Part shown: in pieces, positions 30,411 through 37,294 of the stretch
Layout of the letters: every line of letters starts with the position of its first letter
Position numbering within the stretch: position 1 is the first letter of the stretch
Source: an uncultured Clostridia bacterium
GTDB lineage: Bacteria; Bacillota; Clostridia; Saccharofermentanales; Saccharofermentanaceae
Assembly: GCA_947303255.1 (NCBI GenBank)
Contig: CAMYXL010000027.1
Span: 1 to 37,294 of the forward strand
Length of the DNA stretch: 37,294 bases
Direction of reading: 5' to 3'
Made by a program: the position numbers and the translations under genes
Notes under the pieces: generated by a model
What the model saw: only the letters and a program-made list of their open reading frames with translations
Told to the model about the DNA's origin: nothing
The model's database searches: none

Positions 30411-31712
30411 TTATTCGATATGCCAGAGCTCCGAATCATCATAGCTGTCAGGAAGTTTGATCCAGTTGGAATCTGACTCCTCGATATACCAGCAGCCTTC
30501 TTCCTCGTTGTACTCCATCCAGCCGTAATCACCGTAATCGGATGAAACACCGTCGAACCAGTACTGCCATACCGGCGGATCAACGAGATCGTTGTACCAG
30601 AATGAGCACATGGTCTCAGGATCATAGTATTCGCCTTTTTCTTCATCAAACTCACAGGTCCTGTCGATAGCCTCTACGTAAAGGCTTGTCTCGCCGTTAT
30701 ACATGCCTGTGCCATGCTCATTAAAATGCCAGAGCTTGGAAGTATCGTACTTGTCAGGAAGCAGCTCCCAGTTGCCGTTACTTGTCTCGATGTACCAGTT
30801 ACCGTCACCGTAGTCGTACTCCATCCAGCCGTAATCACCGTAATCAGATGAGATACCCTCGTACCAGTACTGCCACTCGTCCGTGTCTTCCTTATAACCA
30901 AAGTAACAGTCACTCTGCTTATCGTAGTAGCTGTCGTATTCGGAAACCCATTCGCATGTCCTTCCGATCTCTTCTACATAGATGCTGTCGACTTCTTCTC
31001 CGCTTTCTGATGTACTGATACCATAATTGTCGGAAATCGAATTTCTAAGCGAAGAGAAAAGACCCGCTAGGATGATCGGTCCGATCGTCATGAACATAAC
31101 GATAATTATGATGATACCTATAGGGCTTCTCCTTCTTCCTGAATAAGAAGAACCGGATGCGTACTGCGGGATATCCTTGATCTCTTCTTCTATAATGGCG
31201 TTGTCCGTGATCTCCTTAAGGAGCGCACCGCAGTTCGGGCAGGAAGGAAGCGCCCCCTCTGTCCAGTTAAGCTTGATCTCCGTACCGCAGTAATCGCAGG
31301 AAGCACGTGTCTCGTACTGATTGTTCTTCTTGATGACAACGTGATCATAGTGGTTACCGAGTTCATCATAGTAACCGCTCTCGTAGTTTCTGCCCGTTGC
31401 TGAATCAAACCATGATGACGGATAGTAAACGTAGTCATGTCTTACGCTTCGATACATCGAAGTCGATCCGACTGCGCCCTTGTATCCTGACGGCTGATTT
31501 GTTCTCGTCCTTTGTGGAGGCTTAACGTATCTAGGAGTTGAACTATAAGACGAGCCGCTGTGCCTGGAAGATCCGTAGCGGCTGCCATAACTTGATCTGC
31601 TGTGGCTGCTGCTTCTTGATGAAGAACTTCTGGAACTGGAACGGTGTGATGATGAGCTTCTTGAGCTCGATGATCTTGAATGAGAACTAGAACTGCGTCT
31701 TGATGGAGGCAT
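30411..31712 (-). CDS. Membrane protein with Arg/Ser-rich N-terminus, zinc ribbon and two tandem C-terminal repeats
   Basis: The 433-residue protein starts with about 60 residues made almost only of Ser, Arg and His (SRSSSSRSSSSHRSSSRSS, about 12-30). This is a composition like eukaryotic RS domains. Residues 72-122 share the NQPxGY...HDYxYYP...TGRxxxSGYYDExGN segment with the downstream gene. A zinc ribbon follows (Cys139, 142, 158, 161), a membrane helix (about 197-220), and then two aromatic-rich repeats (about 243-330 and 343-433) with EEIGRTCEW and SSDYGDYGWMEY, ending LWH. The repeats are probably outside the cell and the RS region inside. AAAGGAG lies before the ATG and TATAAT (31748-31743) is upstream. 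I do not recognise a family. Confidence 0.78.
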   Translation of the reverse strand: MPPSRRSSSSHSRSSSSRSSSSHRSSSRSSSSRSSSHSRSSYGSRYGSSRHSGSSYSSTPRYVKPPQRTRTNQPSGYKGAVGSTSMYRSVRHDYVYYPSSWFDSATGRNYESGYYDELGNHYDHVVIKKNNQYETRASCDYCGTEIKLNWTEGALPSCPNCGALLKEITDNAIIEEEIKDIPQYASGSSYSGRRRSPIGIIIIIVMFMTIGPIILAGLFSSLRNSISDNYGISTSESGEEVDSIYVEEIGRTCEWVSEYDSYYDKQSDCYFGYKEDTDEWQYWYEGISSDYGDYGWMEYDYGDGNWYIETSNGNWELLPDKYDTSKLWHFNEHGTGMYNGETSLYVEAIDRTCEFDEEKGEYYDPETMCSFWYNDLVDPPVWQYWFDGVSSDYGDYGWMEYNEEEGCWYIEESDSNWIKLPDSYDDSELWHIE

Positions 31713-31813
31713 CGCCTAAGTCTCCTTTACTGATTTTTCTACATTATAGCACTAGTAGGAGACAGATAATTTACCTCCACGAACTAATAAATATTCATAA
31801 TTCCTGTATTATT

Positions 31814-31828
31814 ATCCAACTTTTGGAT
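31814..31828 (-). terminator. Weak hairpin after the DUF3021 gene
   Basis: ATCCAA (31814-31819) and TTGGAT (31823-31828) form a 6-bp stem immediately after the stop codon, followed on the minus strand by AATAATAC rather than a T-run. Termination strength is doubtful. Confidence 0.3.
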
Positions 31829-32290
31829 TTATTCCTGTTCCGCGGAAATCTCGTTGATAACCTTGATATCAGCCTTGAGCTTTCGATATTCGCTCGCGAT
31901 CATCAATACGTGGGAAACTGCAAATCCTAAAAGGGTACATATGATCGCCGCTGGATATTTATACAACTGCCACAGGAAGATTGTTATCGTCATGCAGACA
32001 GATGACGTTATTAGGAAATAAAGCACGCTCTGGACGATGAAGCCCATGCGTTCTATCTCATATACTATGGTCGTCATCGAAAAGGTCGCACCGATAACTC
32101 CGTAAAGGAGGATGTTAACGTAAGCAGCAAGAACGATTGACGGGAAAAGTGCCGTGTAGTCTTGAGTCATGGAGACAAAGCCGGTGTGTCCCGAAAGGTT
32201 TGCAATAAGGTCGATGATGAGATTTACCAAAAGGCCTGCAAAGGAGGAGATGGCAAAGCTCGTGAGTCCTCGTTTAAGATACTCTTTCAT
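31829..32290 (-). CDS. DUF3021 membrane protein
   Basis: The 153-residue protein has four membrane helices and the DUF3021 layout (N-terminal RGLTSFAISSFAGL, a central GVIGATFSMTTIVYE and a late short cytoplasmic tail). DUF3021 genes are usually paired with LytTR regulators and are thought to restrain them at the membrane. Its ATG overlaps the TGA of the LytTR gene by four bases (32287-32290), which fits that pairing. It is the last gene of the ABC-2/LytTR operon. Confidence 0.87.
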   Translation of the reverse strand: MKEYLKRGLTSFAISSFAGLLVNLIIDLIANLSGHTGFVSMTQDYTALFPSIVLAAYVNILLYGVIGATFSMTTIVYEIERMGFIVQSVLYFLITSSVCMTITIFLWQLYKYPAAIICTLLGFAVSHVLMIASEYRKLKADIKVINEISAEQE

Positions 32291-32751
32291 ATCCTGCCCT
32301 CCGATCTTTCTTGAGTAAGTTTCTCTTTGATCTTCGCTACGTTTCTTCGTGAGACGAAGGTCTTGTAGTCATTTTTCATGACAAGTTTTATGGTTCCGGT
32401 AAGGCTCATGTCCATGGACTTGATCTTACGGATGTTAACGATCTCGGATTTGGAGATCCTTATGAAATCGACGTCGCCTAAGTCTTTTTCAAGCTCATAG
32501 AGTTTTCGAGAGACAGAATAGAGATTGTCATAAGTGATGACGAAGACTTTGGGACCTTCGGAGTAGGCAGACAGGATCTCGCTTCGGCGGAGCATGTGCC
32601 TGTTGCCCTTGGCGTCAGTGCCCGGGATGTTGCGGTCGTAGATCTCGTGGAGCTCACCGACGATAGCCCTGACTTCGTCCGTCAGGGCGTTGTTGCAAAC
32701 GTGGAGTTCCGTCTCCTTGTACTTGTTGTCGATCTCGGTAAGTATCTTCAT
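32287..32751 (-). CDS. LytTR-family DNA-binding regulator
   Basis: The 154-residue protein has a C-terminal LytTR domain (about 52-148), recognisable by SEILSAYSEGPKVFVIT, LEKDLGDVDFIRISKSEIVNI and the late FVSRRNVAKIKEKL. The short N-terminal half has no receiver domain, so it is a stand-alone regulator as in other LytTR-DUF3021 systems. A LytTR-type operator lies before the first gene of this operon (34348-34377), so it probably controls its own transcription. The start at 32751 is 16 bases after the permease stop. Confidence 0.9.
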   Translation of the reverse strand: MKILTEIDNKYKETELHVCNNALTDEVRAIVGELHEIYDRNIPGTDAKGNRHMLRRSEILSAYSEGPKVFVITYDNLYSVSRKLYELEKDLGDVDFIRISKSEIVNIRKIKSMDMSLTGTIKLVMKNDYKTFVSRRNVAKIKEKLTQERSEGRI

Positions 32752-32767
32752 AGTTCGAGTATATCAT

Positions 32768-33538
32768 TTACCTCTGGTCTGTGCTCATCTTGAATCTGAA
32801 AACGACGCTCGCGAAGACCGTCAGGACCAGCGCTGATATCGATACTACGATCATCGGGATTGCGAAGTTATTGAAGCCGAAGTCCATGGCGATGGCGGAG
32901 CGGGCTACTTTGGTGGCGTAGAGGAACGGCAGGCACTTTCCGATTCTACTCATGATTCCGCCTACGCCTTCGACGTCGAACCAGATGCCGCCGAGCATGG
33001 CACCGACAGAGATGATGATGGAGCAAAGGCCAGGGGCTGCTTTGTCGTTGAAGAAGGTGCCGAATAAAAGGCCTATGGACGAGAACATCAGCGCGGAAGG
33101 CATGACTGCTACGGATGCCAGAAGAAGGGCGCCGATGCCGAGGTCATAGTCTACAACGATTGATACGATGACTGCTGCCGCGAAGGAGAAGATGACCTGT
33201 ATGAATGCAGTGACGATCATCGGGAGGATGTAGCCTCCGATGAAGTTGCCGCTCTTCATTGGCGAGGAATAAAGGCGTGTCAGGAAGGCGCTGCCTCTGT
33301 CCTTTGCAACTGAGATTGCCGTGAAGAGCATGATGAACATCTGTCCGAAGATGGCTATGCCGCCTGAAAGGCTGTCGATCCTGAATAATGTGTTGCCTGC
33401 TTCCTTTGGAATGGCGCTGTTAACGACCGACATGATGATGAGCATGACGATCGGAAATCCGATGCAGAAGATCCAGCTGAGTGGGTCTCTGATTGTCTCG
33501 ATGAAGTTTCTCTTTGCAAATACTATTGTTCTTTTCAT
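32768..33538 (-). CDS. ABC-2 type transporter permease
   Basis: The 256-residue protein has six membrane helices and the ABC-2 permease pattern (N-terminal KRNFIETIRDPLSWIFCIGFP, a GSAFLTRLYSSPM stretch, and a late GIWFDVEGVGGIM loop before the last helices). It pairs with the ATPase gene just upstream; together they would export a drug, peptide or lipid. GGAG precedes the ATG at 33538, overlapping the ATPase stop region by four bases of spacing. The substrate is unknown. Confidence 0.9.
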   Translation of the reverse strand: MKRTIVFAKRNFIETIRDPLSWIFCIGFPIVMLIIMSVVNSAIPKEAGNTLFRIDSLSGGIAIFGQMFIMLFTAISVAKDRGSAFLTRLYSSPMKSGNFIGGYILPMIVTAFIQVIFSFAAAVIVSIVVDYDLGIGALLLASVAVMPSALMFSSIGLLFGTFFNDKAAPGLCSIIISVGAMLGGIWFDVEGVGGIMSRIGKCLPFLYATKVARSAIAMDFGFNNFAIPMIVVSISALVLTVFASVVFRFKMSTDQR

Positions 33539-33542
33539 TGTC

Positions 33543-34277
33543 TTATTCTCCTTCAAGTTCTGTCTCCGCCATTGTTACGAAGACTTCCTCCAGGCCTTTC
33601 TTGCCTGTCATGTTCTCCAGTTCCTCAAGGGTTCCGGTTGCCATTACCCTGCCCTCGTTCATGATGACGATCCTGTCAGCCAGCGACTGGGCTTCTTCCA
33701 TGTAGTGGGTGGTGAGGATTATCGTCATGCTCTTTTTGAGTTTCTCGATCTCGCGCCAGAGCTGTCTTCTGGCAAGTACGTCGAGGCCCAGTGTAGGCTC
33801 GTCGAGGAAAAGTACCTTCGGCTCGCCTATGACTGCCATGGCGATGGAAAGCTTACGCTTGTAGCCGCCTGAGAGAAGCTTAGCCTTCTTGTTGGTGAAC
33901 TCTTCCAGCGAAAACGCCTTGATGGTATTCTCGACTGCGGCCTTCGCCTTTTCCTTCGGAAGGTAGATGTCAGCCATGAACTGAAGGTTCTCTTTAACTG
34001 TGAGGTTCTCTGCTACTGATGTGTCCTGAGGTGAGACGCCGACAAGTCTTTTGACTTCTTCCGTGCCTTCGACGATGTCGTGGTTCATGATCTCTGCTTT
34101 GCCTTCGGTCGGCTTTGTAAGGCATGTGAGCATCTTTACCGTGGTGGTCTTGCCTGCGCCGTTGACGCCGAGAAGTGCAATAAGTTCGCCCTCTTCTACT
34201 GTTAATGAGAGTTTGTCGACTGCGACCTTGTCCTTGTATCTCTTGGTCAGGTTTTCTGTTCTGATTGCATATCCCAT
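33543..34277 (-). CDS. ABC transporter ATPase (drug/lipid export type)
   Basis: The 244-residue protein has Walker A GVNGAGKTTT (about 37-46), signature LLSGGYKRKLSIA, Walker B VLFLDEPTLGLD and the switch His in IILTTHYMEEAQ. It is of the CcmA/DrrA class that works with ABC-2 permeases. AAAGGAG lies before the ATG. It is the first gene of ATPase-permease-LytTR-DUF3021, and the LytTR operator lies about 70 bases upstream of its start. Confidence 0.93.
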   Translation of the reverse strand: MGYAIRTENLTKRYKDKVAVDKLSLTVEEGELIALLGVNGAGKTTTVKMLTCLTKPTEGKAEIMNHDIVEGTEEVKRLVGVSPQDTSVAENLTVKENLQFMADIYLPKEKAKAAVENTIKAFSLEEFTNKKAKLLSGGYKRKLSIAMAVIGEPKVLFLDEPTLGLDVLARRQLWREIEKLKKSMTIILTTHYMEEAQSLADRIVIMNEGRVMATGTLEELENMTGKKGLEEVFVTMAETELEGE

Positions 34278-34347
34278 ATTTGTGTCTCCTTTGTCTTTGT
34301 TGAGGGGATGATATCTTATTGGGGATATGAGAATAAATAATTCTTAT

Positions 34348-34377
34348 ATGAACGGTAGTTTTAGGCGTATGAACGGC
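34348..34377 (-). promoter_or_regulatory. LytTR-type operator before the ABC-2/LytTR operon
   Basis: On the minus strand GCCGTTCAT (34377-34369), a 12-base spacer, and ACCGTTCAT (34356-34348) form two direct repeats in the architecture bound by LytTR regulators. The second copy fits the usual [TA][AC][CA]GTTN[AG][TG] fully and the first in eight of nine positions. The sites lie upstream of a promoter with a poor -35 box, as expected for activation. Confidence 0.75.
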
Positions 34378-34383
34378 TGTGGA

Positions 34384-34422
34384 GTTGGTCCGTTTCGGCA
34401 TGCGAAGCCGATTTGGACCAAC
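34384..34422. repeat. Large GGTCC hairpin upstream of the ABC-2 operon
   Basis: GTTGGTCC (34384-34391) pairs with GGACCAAC (34415-34422), with an inner TCGGC/GCCGA stem around a loop ATGCGAA. TTTTG follows on the plus strand. Its arms match those of the terminator 150 bases away, which suggests a common origin. Confidence 0.55.
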
Positions 34423-34545
34423 TTTTGTTGGACTTGGCGGGTGTTTTCGAGAAGAATGGGCCAAAAAATCGGGAAGAAAGCTGTTGAGACAGATAATTTG
34501 GGGAGCATATGGGACCAAATTGGGGGTTGCTATGGAAAAAAGTCC

Positions 34546-34590
34546 AAAAAAAATTGGACCAAACTGCCGTGGGGTGGCAATTTGGTCCAA
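34546..34590 (-). terminator. Terminator of the SNF-family transporter gene
   Basis: On the minus strand TTGGACCAAA (34590-34581 read in reverse complement) pairs with TTTGGTCCAA (34563-34554), with an inner TGCC/GGCA stem, and is followed by eight T. It lies 15 bases past the stop codon. Confidence 0.85.
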
Positions 34591-34604
34591 GGAGTTCTGG
34601 TTGA

Positions 34605-36137
34605 TCAGGAAAGCTGGTCCCAGGTCCTGTCGTCTTCTTTGTAGCCGGACGAGGACTTGGCCTTGACGATCAGCTTGACGATGAGGCCGGAGCAGAGGAT
34701 GAGCGCCACGAGGACCCATCCGAAGATGATGTTGGCCTTGAGAGAGTAGTTGTCGGCTGCGCCGTAGATACCGCCGCTTCGGATCAGGTTGACCAAGTTC
34801 CAGATGAAAAGGCCCAGAAGGACAACCGGTGAGATGAACTTGATGGATGGCAGGAACCACCAGGAAGGCATCTTGAAGGTCTTGGTGTTGCGGTTGAGTT
34901 CGTCGAGGATCTTGGTTGTCTTGAAGAACCAGCCTGCGGCGATCATCTCGAGGATACCCGTCAGGATGAGCGTGTAGCTGTTGATGAAGTAGTCGACGAT
35001 GTCGAGGATTGCAAGACCTGCGCCTGTGACGTAGATCAGACTGATAAGACCCTCGATGATGCAGATCGTGAGGGTGGTCTTTTTCTTGTTGAGGTGAAAC
35101 TTGTCGGAAATGGCCGTCGAGACCCCTTCAATGATGGAGAAGAGTGAGTCAATGGCGAGAGTGATCAGGCAGAAGTAGAAGATGAACGCGAAGATCATGT
35201 TGAAGATTCCGCTGTCGGAGATCTTGACGATCGCCTGAGGATAGATGATGAATGCGGTCGCGATGCCTGATGCGGACATGTTGTCGAGCATTCCGACGCC
35301 GGCCATGGTCGTAAACATAACGATACCGGCTAGGATGCTGATAAGCATGTCGGAAAAAGCAATGATGAGCGTATCAATTGCGATGTTGGATTTCTCATCA
35401 AGGAATGACCCATAAGCAAACATGATCGCCATGGATGTGGAAAGCGAATAGAATACCTGGCCTATCGCGTCGACCCAGAGATTGGAATCGCCGAGAGCCG
35501 ACCACTGAGGGATAAAGAGCTTCGCGATGCCGCTCATGGCACCCGGCATCATCATACCGCGGACAGCCATTATGAGAAGGCAGATAACAGGAAGCGATAC
35601 CGTGAACTTAACGACTTTGCCGACGCTGGTCGTGCCGTTACGGATACAGACATATGCGAATGCCCATGCCAGGAGCAGGCAGCCTAATACCGGCCAGGAT
35701 ATAGTCTTAAAACCGGATGTGGTTCCGGTGGTCTTTATCGTGTTAGCCCAAAGGGAGCTGGCAGCTTCAGTGTCACCGGTCATGCCCTTGAACTTGAAGC
35801 TCATGAAGAACATGAGGATGACCCATGCGAATACCGCTGCGTAGTAGATCGAGATGCCGATACCGTTGGAAACGGCGAGCCAGCCGATGCCCTCGGTCTT
35901 CTTGTTCATGGCACGCATGGAACCCGGTGCGCCCTGCCTTGTGTATCTGGAAACTGAAATCTCCATCATGAGAAGCGGAATACCGATAACGAGCATCGCC
36001 AGTAAGTAGACGAATAAGAAAGCTCCTCCGCCGTATTTAGCGGCCAATCCCGGAAATCTCCAGGCATTGCCGAGTCCGACAGCCGAACCGATTGCTGCCA
36101 GGATAAAAGCCGATCTGGATGACCATTTTTCACGCAT
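34605..36137 (-). CDS. Sodium-dependent neurotransmitter:sodium symporter (SNF) family transporter
   Basis: The 510-residue protein begins with the NSS/SNF signature SRSAFILAAIGSAVGLGNAW, then RFPGLAAKYGGGAF, and has about 11-12 membrane helices. Bacterial members import amino acids with sodium; LeuT and MhsT are known examples. The start at 36137 has GGGGGTG in front, and a longer frame to 36260 is rejected because it adds a foreign hydrophobic leader before the family start. A promoter TTGAAA, 17 bases, TATGTT lies upstream. It is divergent from the AT-rich nuclease-like gene. Substrate is probably an amino acid. Confidence 0.92.
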   Translation of the reverse strand: MREKWSSRSAFILAAIGSAVGLGNAWRFPGLAAKYGGGAFLFVYLLAMLVIGIPLLMMEISVSRYTRQGAPGSMRAMNKKTEGIGWLAVSNGIGISIYYAAVFAWVILMFFMSFKFKGMTGDTEAASSLWANTIKTTGTTSGFKTISWPVLGCLLLAWAFAYVCIRNGTTSVGKVVKFTVSLPVICLLIMAVRGMMMPGAMSGIAKLFIPQWSALGDSNLWVDAIGQVFYSLSTSMAIMFAYGSFLDEKSNIAIDTLIIAFSDMLISILAGIVMFTTMAGVGMLDNMSASGIATAFIIYPQAIVKISDSGIFNMIFAFIFYFCLITLAIDSLFSIIEGVSTAISDKFHLNKKKTTLTICIIEGLISLIYVTGAGLAILDIVDYFINSYTLILTGILEMIAAGWFFKTTKILDELNRNTKTFKMPSWWFLPSIKFISPVVLLGLFIWNLVNLIRSGGIYGAADNYSLKANIIFGWVLVALILCSGLIVKLIVKAKSSSGYKEDDRTWDQLS

Positions 36138-36290
36138 AGATAAACACCCCCGAATAAGGATAACATACCGCTTAACACAATATATTTCAAGAATGTTTTT
36201 CCTTGTTAAAAATGTGACTAAAAAGCCTGTTATCAGTATCGTAGCCATGATAAGATTCAAGTCTATACTTTCTTGATTTAGGAATTTAGC

Positions 36291-36683
36291 ATGCCTAGAA
36301 AAATACGCAAAGGATCATTAATTACCAATGGAGTTGTGCTCGAAGTTCATGAAACGGCAACCATAGTCCTTTTCTTAGAACTAGGGTATGATGTTGAACT
36401 GATTCCAAGATCAAACCAAGAGGGAATTCATAAACCAGATATCAAAATGAATGGATTGGAATGGGAGATTAAGGCTCCTAAGGGTGAAGGTAAATGGTTA
36501 ATTAAAAACACTCTTAAGAAAGCTCAGCATCAGTCAGAAAATATAATTATCGATCTTAGACGCATCAAAATTCCCGAAGATAAATGTTTGCCTTCAATCA
36601 ATAGGGAATTTTTACACTCAAAACGAATAAAAAGAATTAAAATTGTAACAAAAAAGGGCGAATTACTTGAATTAAACAAATAG
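36291..36683 (+). CDS. Orphan CdiA C-terminal tRNase-like nuclease, AT-rich
   Basis: The 130-residue protein resembles the CdiA C-terminal nuclease group. EVHETATIVLFLELGYDVELI (about 18-38, Glu21) is followed by KPDIKMNGLEWEIKAPKGEG, whose Asp50, Glu59 and Lys61 form a PD-(D/E)XK site, and by KKAQHQSENIIIDLRRIKI. In contact-dependent inhibition this fold cleaves tRNA. Here it stands alone, without a delivery domain, signal peptide or clear immunity gene. The DNA is markedly more A+T-rich than the flanking genes, with AT-ending codons, pointing to recent transfer. The ribosome site TAGGAA is weak. It could be a toxin fragment, a solitary nuclease or a mobile-element relic. Confidence 0.65.
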   Translation: MPRKIRKGSLITNGVVLEVHETATIVLFLELGYDVELIPRSNQEGIHKPDIKMNGLEWEIKAPKGEGKWLIKNTLKKAQHQSENIIIDLRRIKIPEDKCLPSINREFLHSKRIKRIKIVTKKGELLELNK

Positions 36684-36703
36684 TCTCTATAAAATATAGG
36701 CAG

Positions 36704-36748
36704 AAGGACAGGACCTGCATTGGAATGTGCGGGACACCGTCCTTTTAA
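36704..36748 (+). terminator. Terminator of the AT-rich nuclease gene
   Basis: AAGGAC (36704-36709) pairs with GTCCTT (36739-36744), with additional imperfect inner pairing of CCTGCA with TGTGCGGG, and is followed by TTAATTT. Confidence 0.6.
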
Positions 36749-36760
36749 TTTGCTCGAAAA

Positions 36761-37237
36761 TCAGACGTAGAGTGAAGATACGTGGAAGAACTTGCAGTTG
36801 TCGTCGAAATCGTTCTCGAACTTCATCAGTGCCTGATGAGTGTCGTCGATGTAGATGAAGGCTCCGTACTTTTGGCGGATCTGCTCGAGGTAGACTTCCT
36901 TATTGTCGATCGAGGTCGCCATGATCACGTTTTCGAGAGGGATGCAAGGATAATAACGCGAGATCTGCTCCTTCTTGTAGGAGTACTCGATGTCGTTGTG
37001 CATGCGGGACAGGACAAACTTGTCGTTCTTGAGGGTCGGCACGAAGTCGGTCATGAAGGAGATCGGCTCGGTCTTCAGGTTCTCGCCGCGCTGCATGGCC
37101 TTAAGGAGCGACTCCGGGGTCTCGCCGCGCATGTTGATCCTGTCTTCATACCACCTTGCCTCGAAAAGGACACCATCATAATCGAAAACGATCGGTATGT
37201 CGGGGTTCTCGATCTGCTTCATCAAATAACTGTTCAA
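36761..37237 (-). CDS. Small HAD-like hydrolase
   Basis: The 158-residue protein has the HAD motifs in order: FDYDGV (Asp19, Asp21), a Ser in FVLSRMH (Ser77), a Lys in DNKEVY (Lys113) and YIDDTHQAL (Asp131, Asp132). The cap is small, so it probably acts on a small phosphate ester or a macromolecule end. The start is TTG at 37237, seven bases after AGAAGG; the first ATG (37222) is too far from any such site. It ends convergent with the nuclease gene. A terminator of another minus-strand gene lies upstream, so it is a separate unit. Substrate unknown. Confidence 0.7.
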   Translation of the reverse strand: MNSYLMKQIENPDIPIVFDYDGVLFEARWYEDRINMRGETPESLLKAMQRGENLKTEPISFMTDFVPTLKNDKFVLSRMHNDIEYSYKKEQISRYYPCIPLENVIMATSIDNKEVYLEQIRQKYGAFIYIDDTHQALMKFENDFDDNCKFFHVSSLYV

Positions 37238-37266
37238 CAGTAAACCTTCTTCTTACGTTATGTCGC

Positions 37267-37294
37267 AAAAAAAGACCATCCGCTATGGATGGTC
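37267..37294 (-). terminator. Terminator of a gene beyond the right edge
   Basis: On the minus strand GACCATCC (37294-37287), loop ATAGC, GGATGGTC (37281-37274) is followed by TTTTTTT. The gene it ends lies to the right of the window. Confidence 0.85.

Larger units (their letters stand above)
34278..34604. other. 327-base gap with LytTR operator and repeated TTGGACCAA palindromes
   Basis: The gap separates two minus-strand genes. On the ABC side it has the LytTR operator (34348-34377) next to an inverted repeat ATATGAGAAT/ATTCTTATAT (34325-34349). The rest contains GGACCAA/TTGGTCC motifs: a large hairpin (34384-34422), a single copy in GGGACCAAATT (about 34511-34521) and the SNF transporter terminator (34546-34590). 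Long open frames here exist on both strands but lack ribosome sites and known motifs. Confidence 0.6.

Noticed and set aside
30782..31018. Plus-strand Arg/Ser-rich frame opposite the zinc-ribbon gene
   Set aside because: It comes from antisense reading of Asp/Tyr-rich repeats; the RS-rich claim in the findings rests on the supported minus-strand gene instead.
34327..34666. Plus-strand frames of 95-105 codons in the gap before the SNF gene
   Set aside because: They run through the hairpins, the LytTR operator region and the SNF terminator, lack ribosome sites and overlap the SNF gene's end. They are by-products of the GGACCAA repeats.
33994..34860. Minus-strand frame of 288 codons across the ABC ATPase, gap and SNF gene
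   Set aside because: It overlaps two well-supported genes in another frame and its composition (Arg, Gln, His and Pro rich) is that of a shadow frame.

Overview
The window looks like chromosomal DNA of a low-to-middle GC Gram-positive anaerobe of the Clostridia (gut or rumen type). Pointers to this are strong AGGAGG-type ribosome binding sites, many lipoproteins with Thr/Glu-rich linkers, DUF4214 repeats, a DegV/FakB fatty-acid kinase locus, LytTR-DUF3021 regulation and a BarA-like absence of any outer-membrane functions. I cannot name the genus from sequence alone. Most of the window is ordinary housekeeping or accessory chromosome. There is no prophage, insertion sequence, CRISPR array or rRNA. 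Two tRNAs are present: Gly-GCC, cut by the left edge, and Cys-GCA.

Layout. 1-2207: tRNA-Gly, an intracellular GH26 glycosidase and a helical repeat protein. 2318-7367: two lipoproteins, a metallo-hydrolase, a PutP-type symporter and two related small membrane proteins. 7503-11954 (minus): a five-gene lipid operon of alpha/beta hydrolase, fatty-acid AMP-ligase fused to a carrier domain, two PlsC-type acyltransferases and a free acyl carrier protein. 12119-16595 (plus, divergent from it): FakB-FakB-FakA-PlsX, which activates free fatty acids to acyl-phosphate. A TTTGAATGTCAAG palindrome resembling a FabT operator lies between the two operons, so the 9 kb from 7.5 to 16.6 kb reads as one fatty-acid activation and lipid assembly region. 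16672-22720: a DUF4214 surface protein, a DPM-like glycosyltransferase, two more alpha/beta hydrolases and a transglutaminase-like protein.

22767-23343: tRNA-Cys, followed by an orphan promoter covered by two perfect BlaI/MecI/CopY-type operators. That promoter drives a roughly 310-nt transcript that ends at a terminator and has no recognisable gene. 23344-26851: a DUF3592 membrane protein and a BtuFCD-like cobalamin ABC transporter under a cobalamin riboswitch. 27174-28089: a membrane-anchored barnase homologue and its barstar inhibitor. 28094-31712: three zinc-ribbon membrane proteins, one with an Arg/Ser-rich N-terminus. 31829-34277: an ABC-2 transporter with LytTR and DUF3021 genes, preceded by a clear LytTR operator. 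34605-37237: an SNF-family transporter, an AT-rich orphan CdiA-C-terminal-like nuclease and a small HAD-like protein. The window ends in a terminator that belongs to a gene beyond the right edge.

The best candidates for something new are the divergent lipid region with its Cys-nucleophile hydrolase and degenerate acyltransferase, the operator-controlled orphan transcript, and the RS-rich zinc-ribbon cluster.
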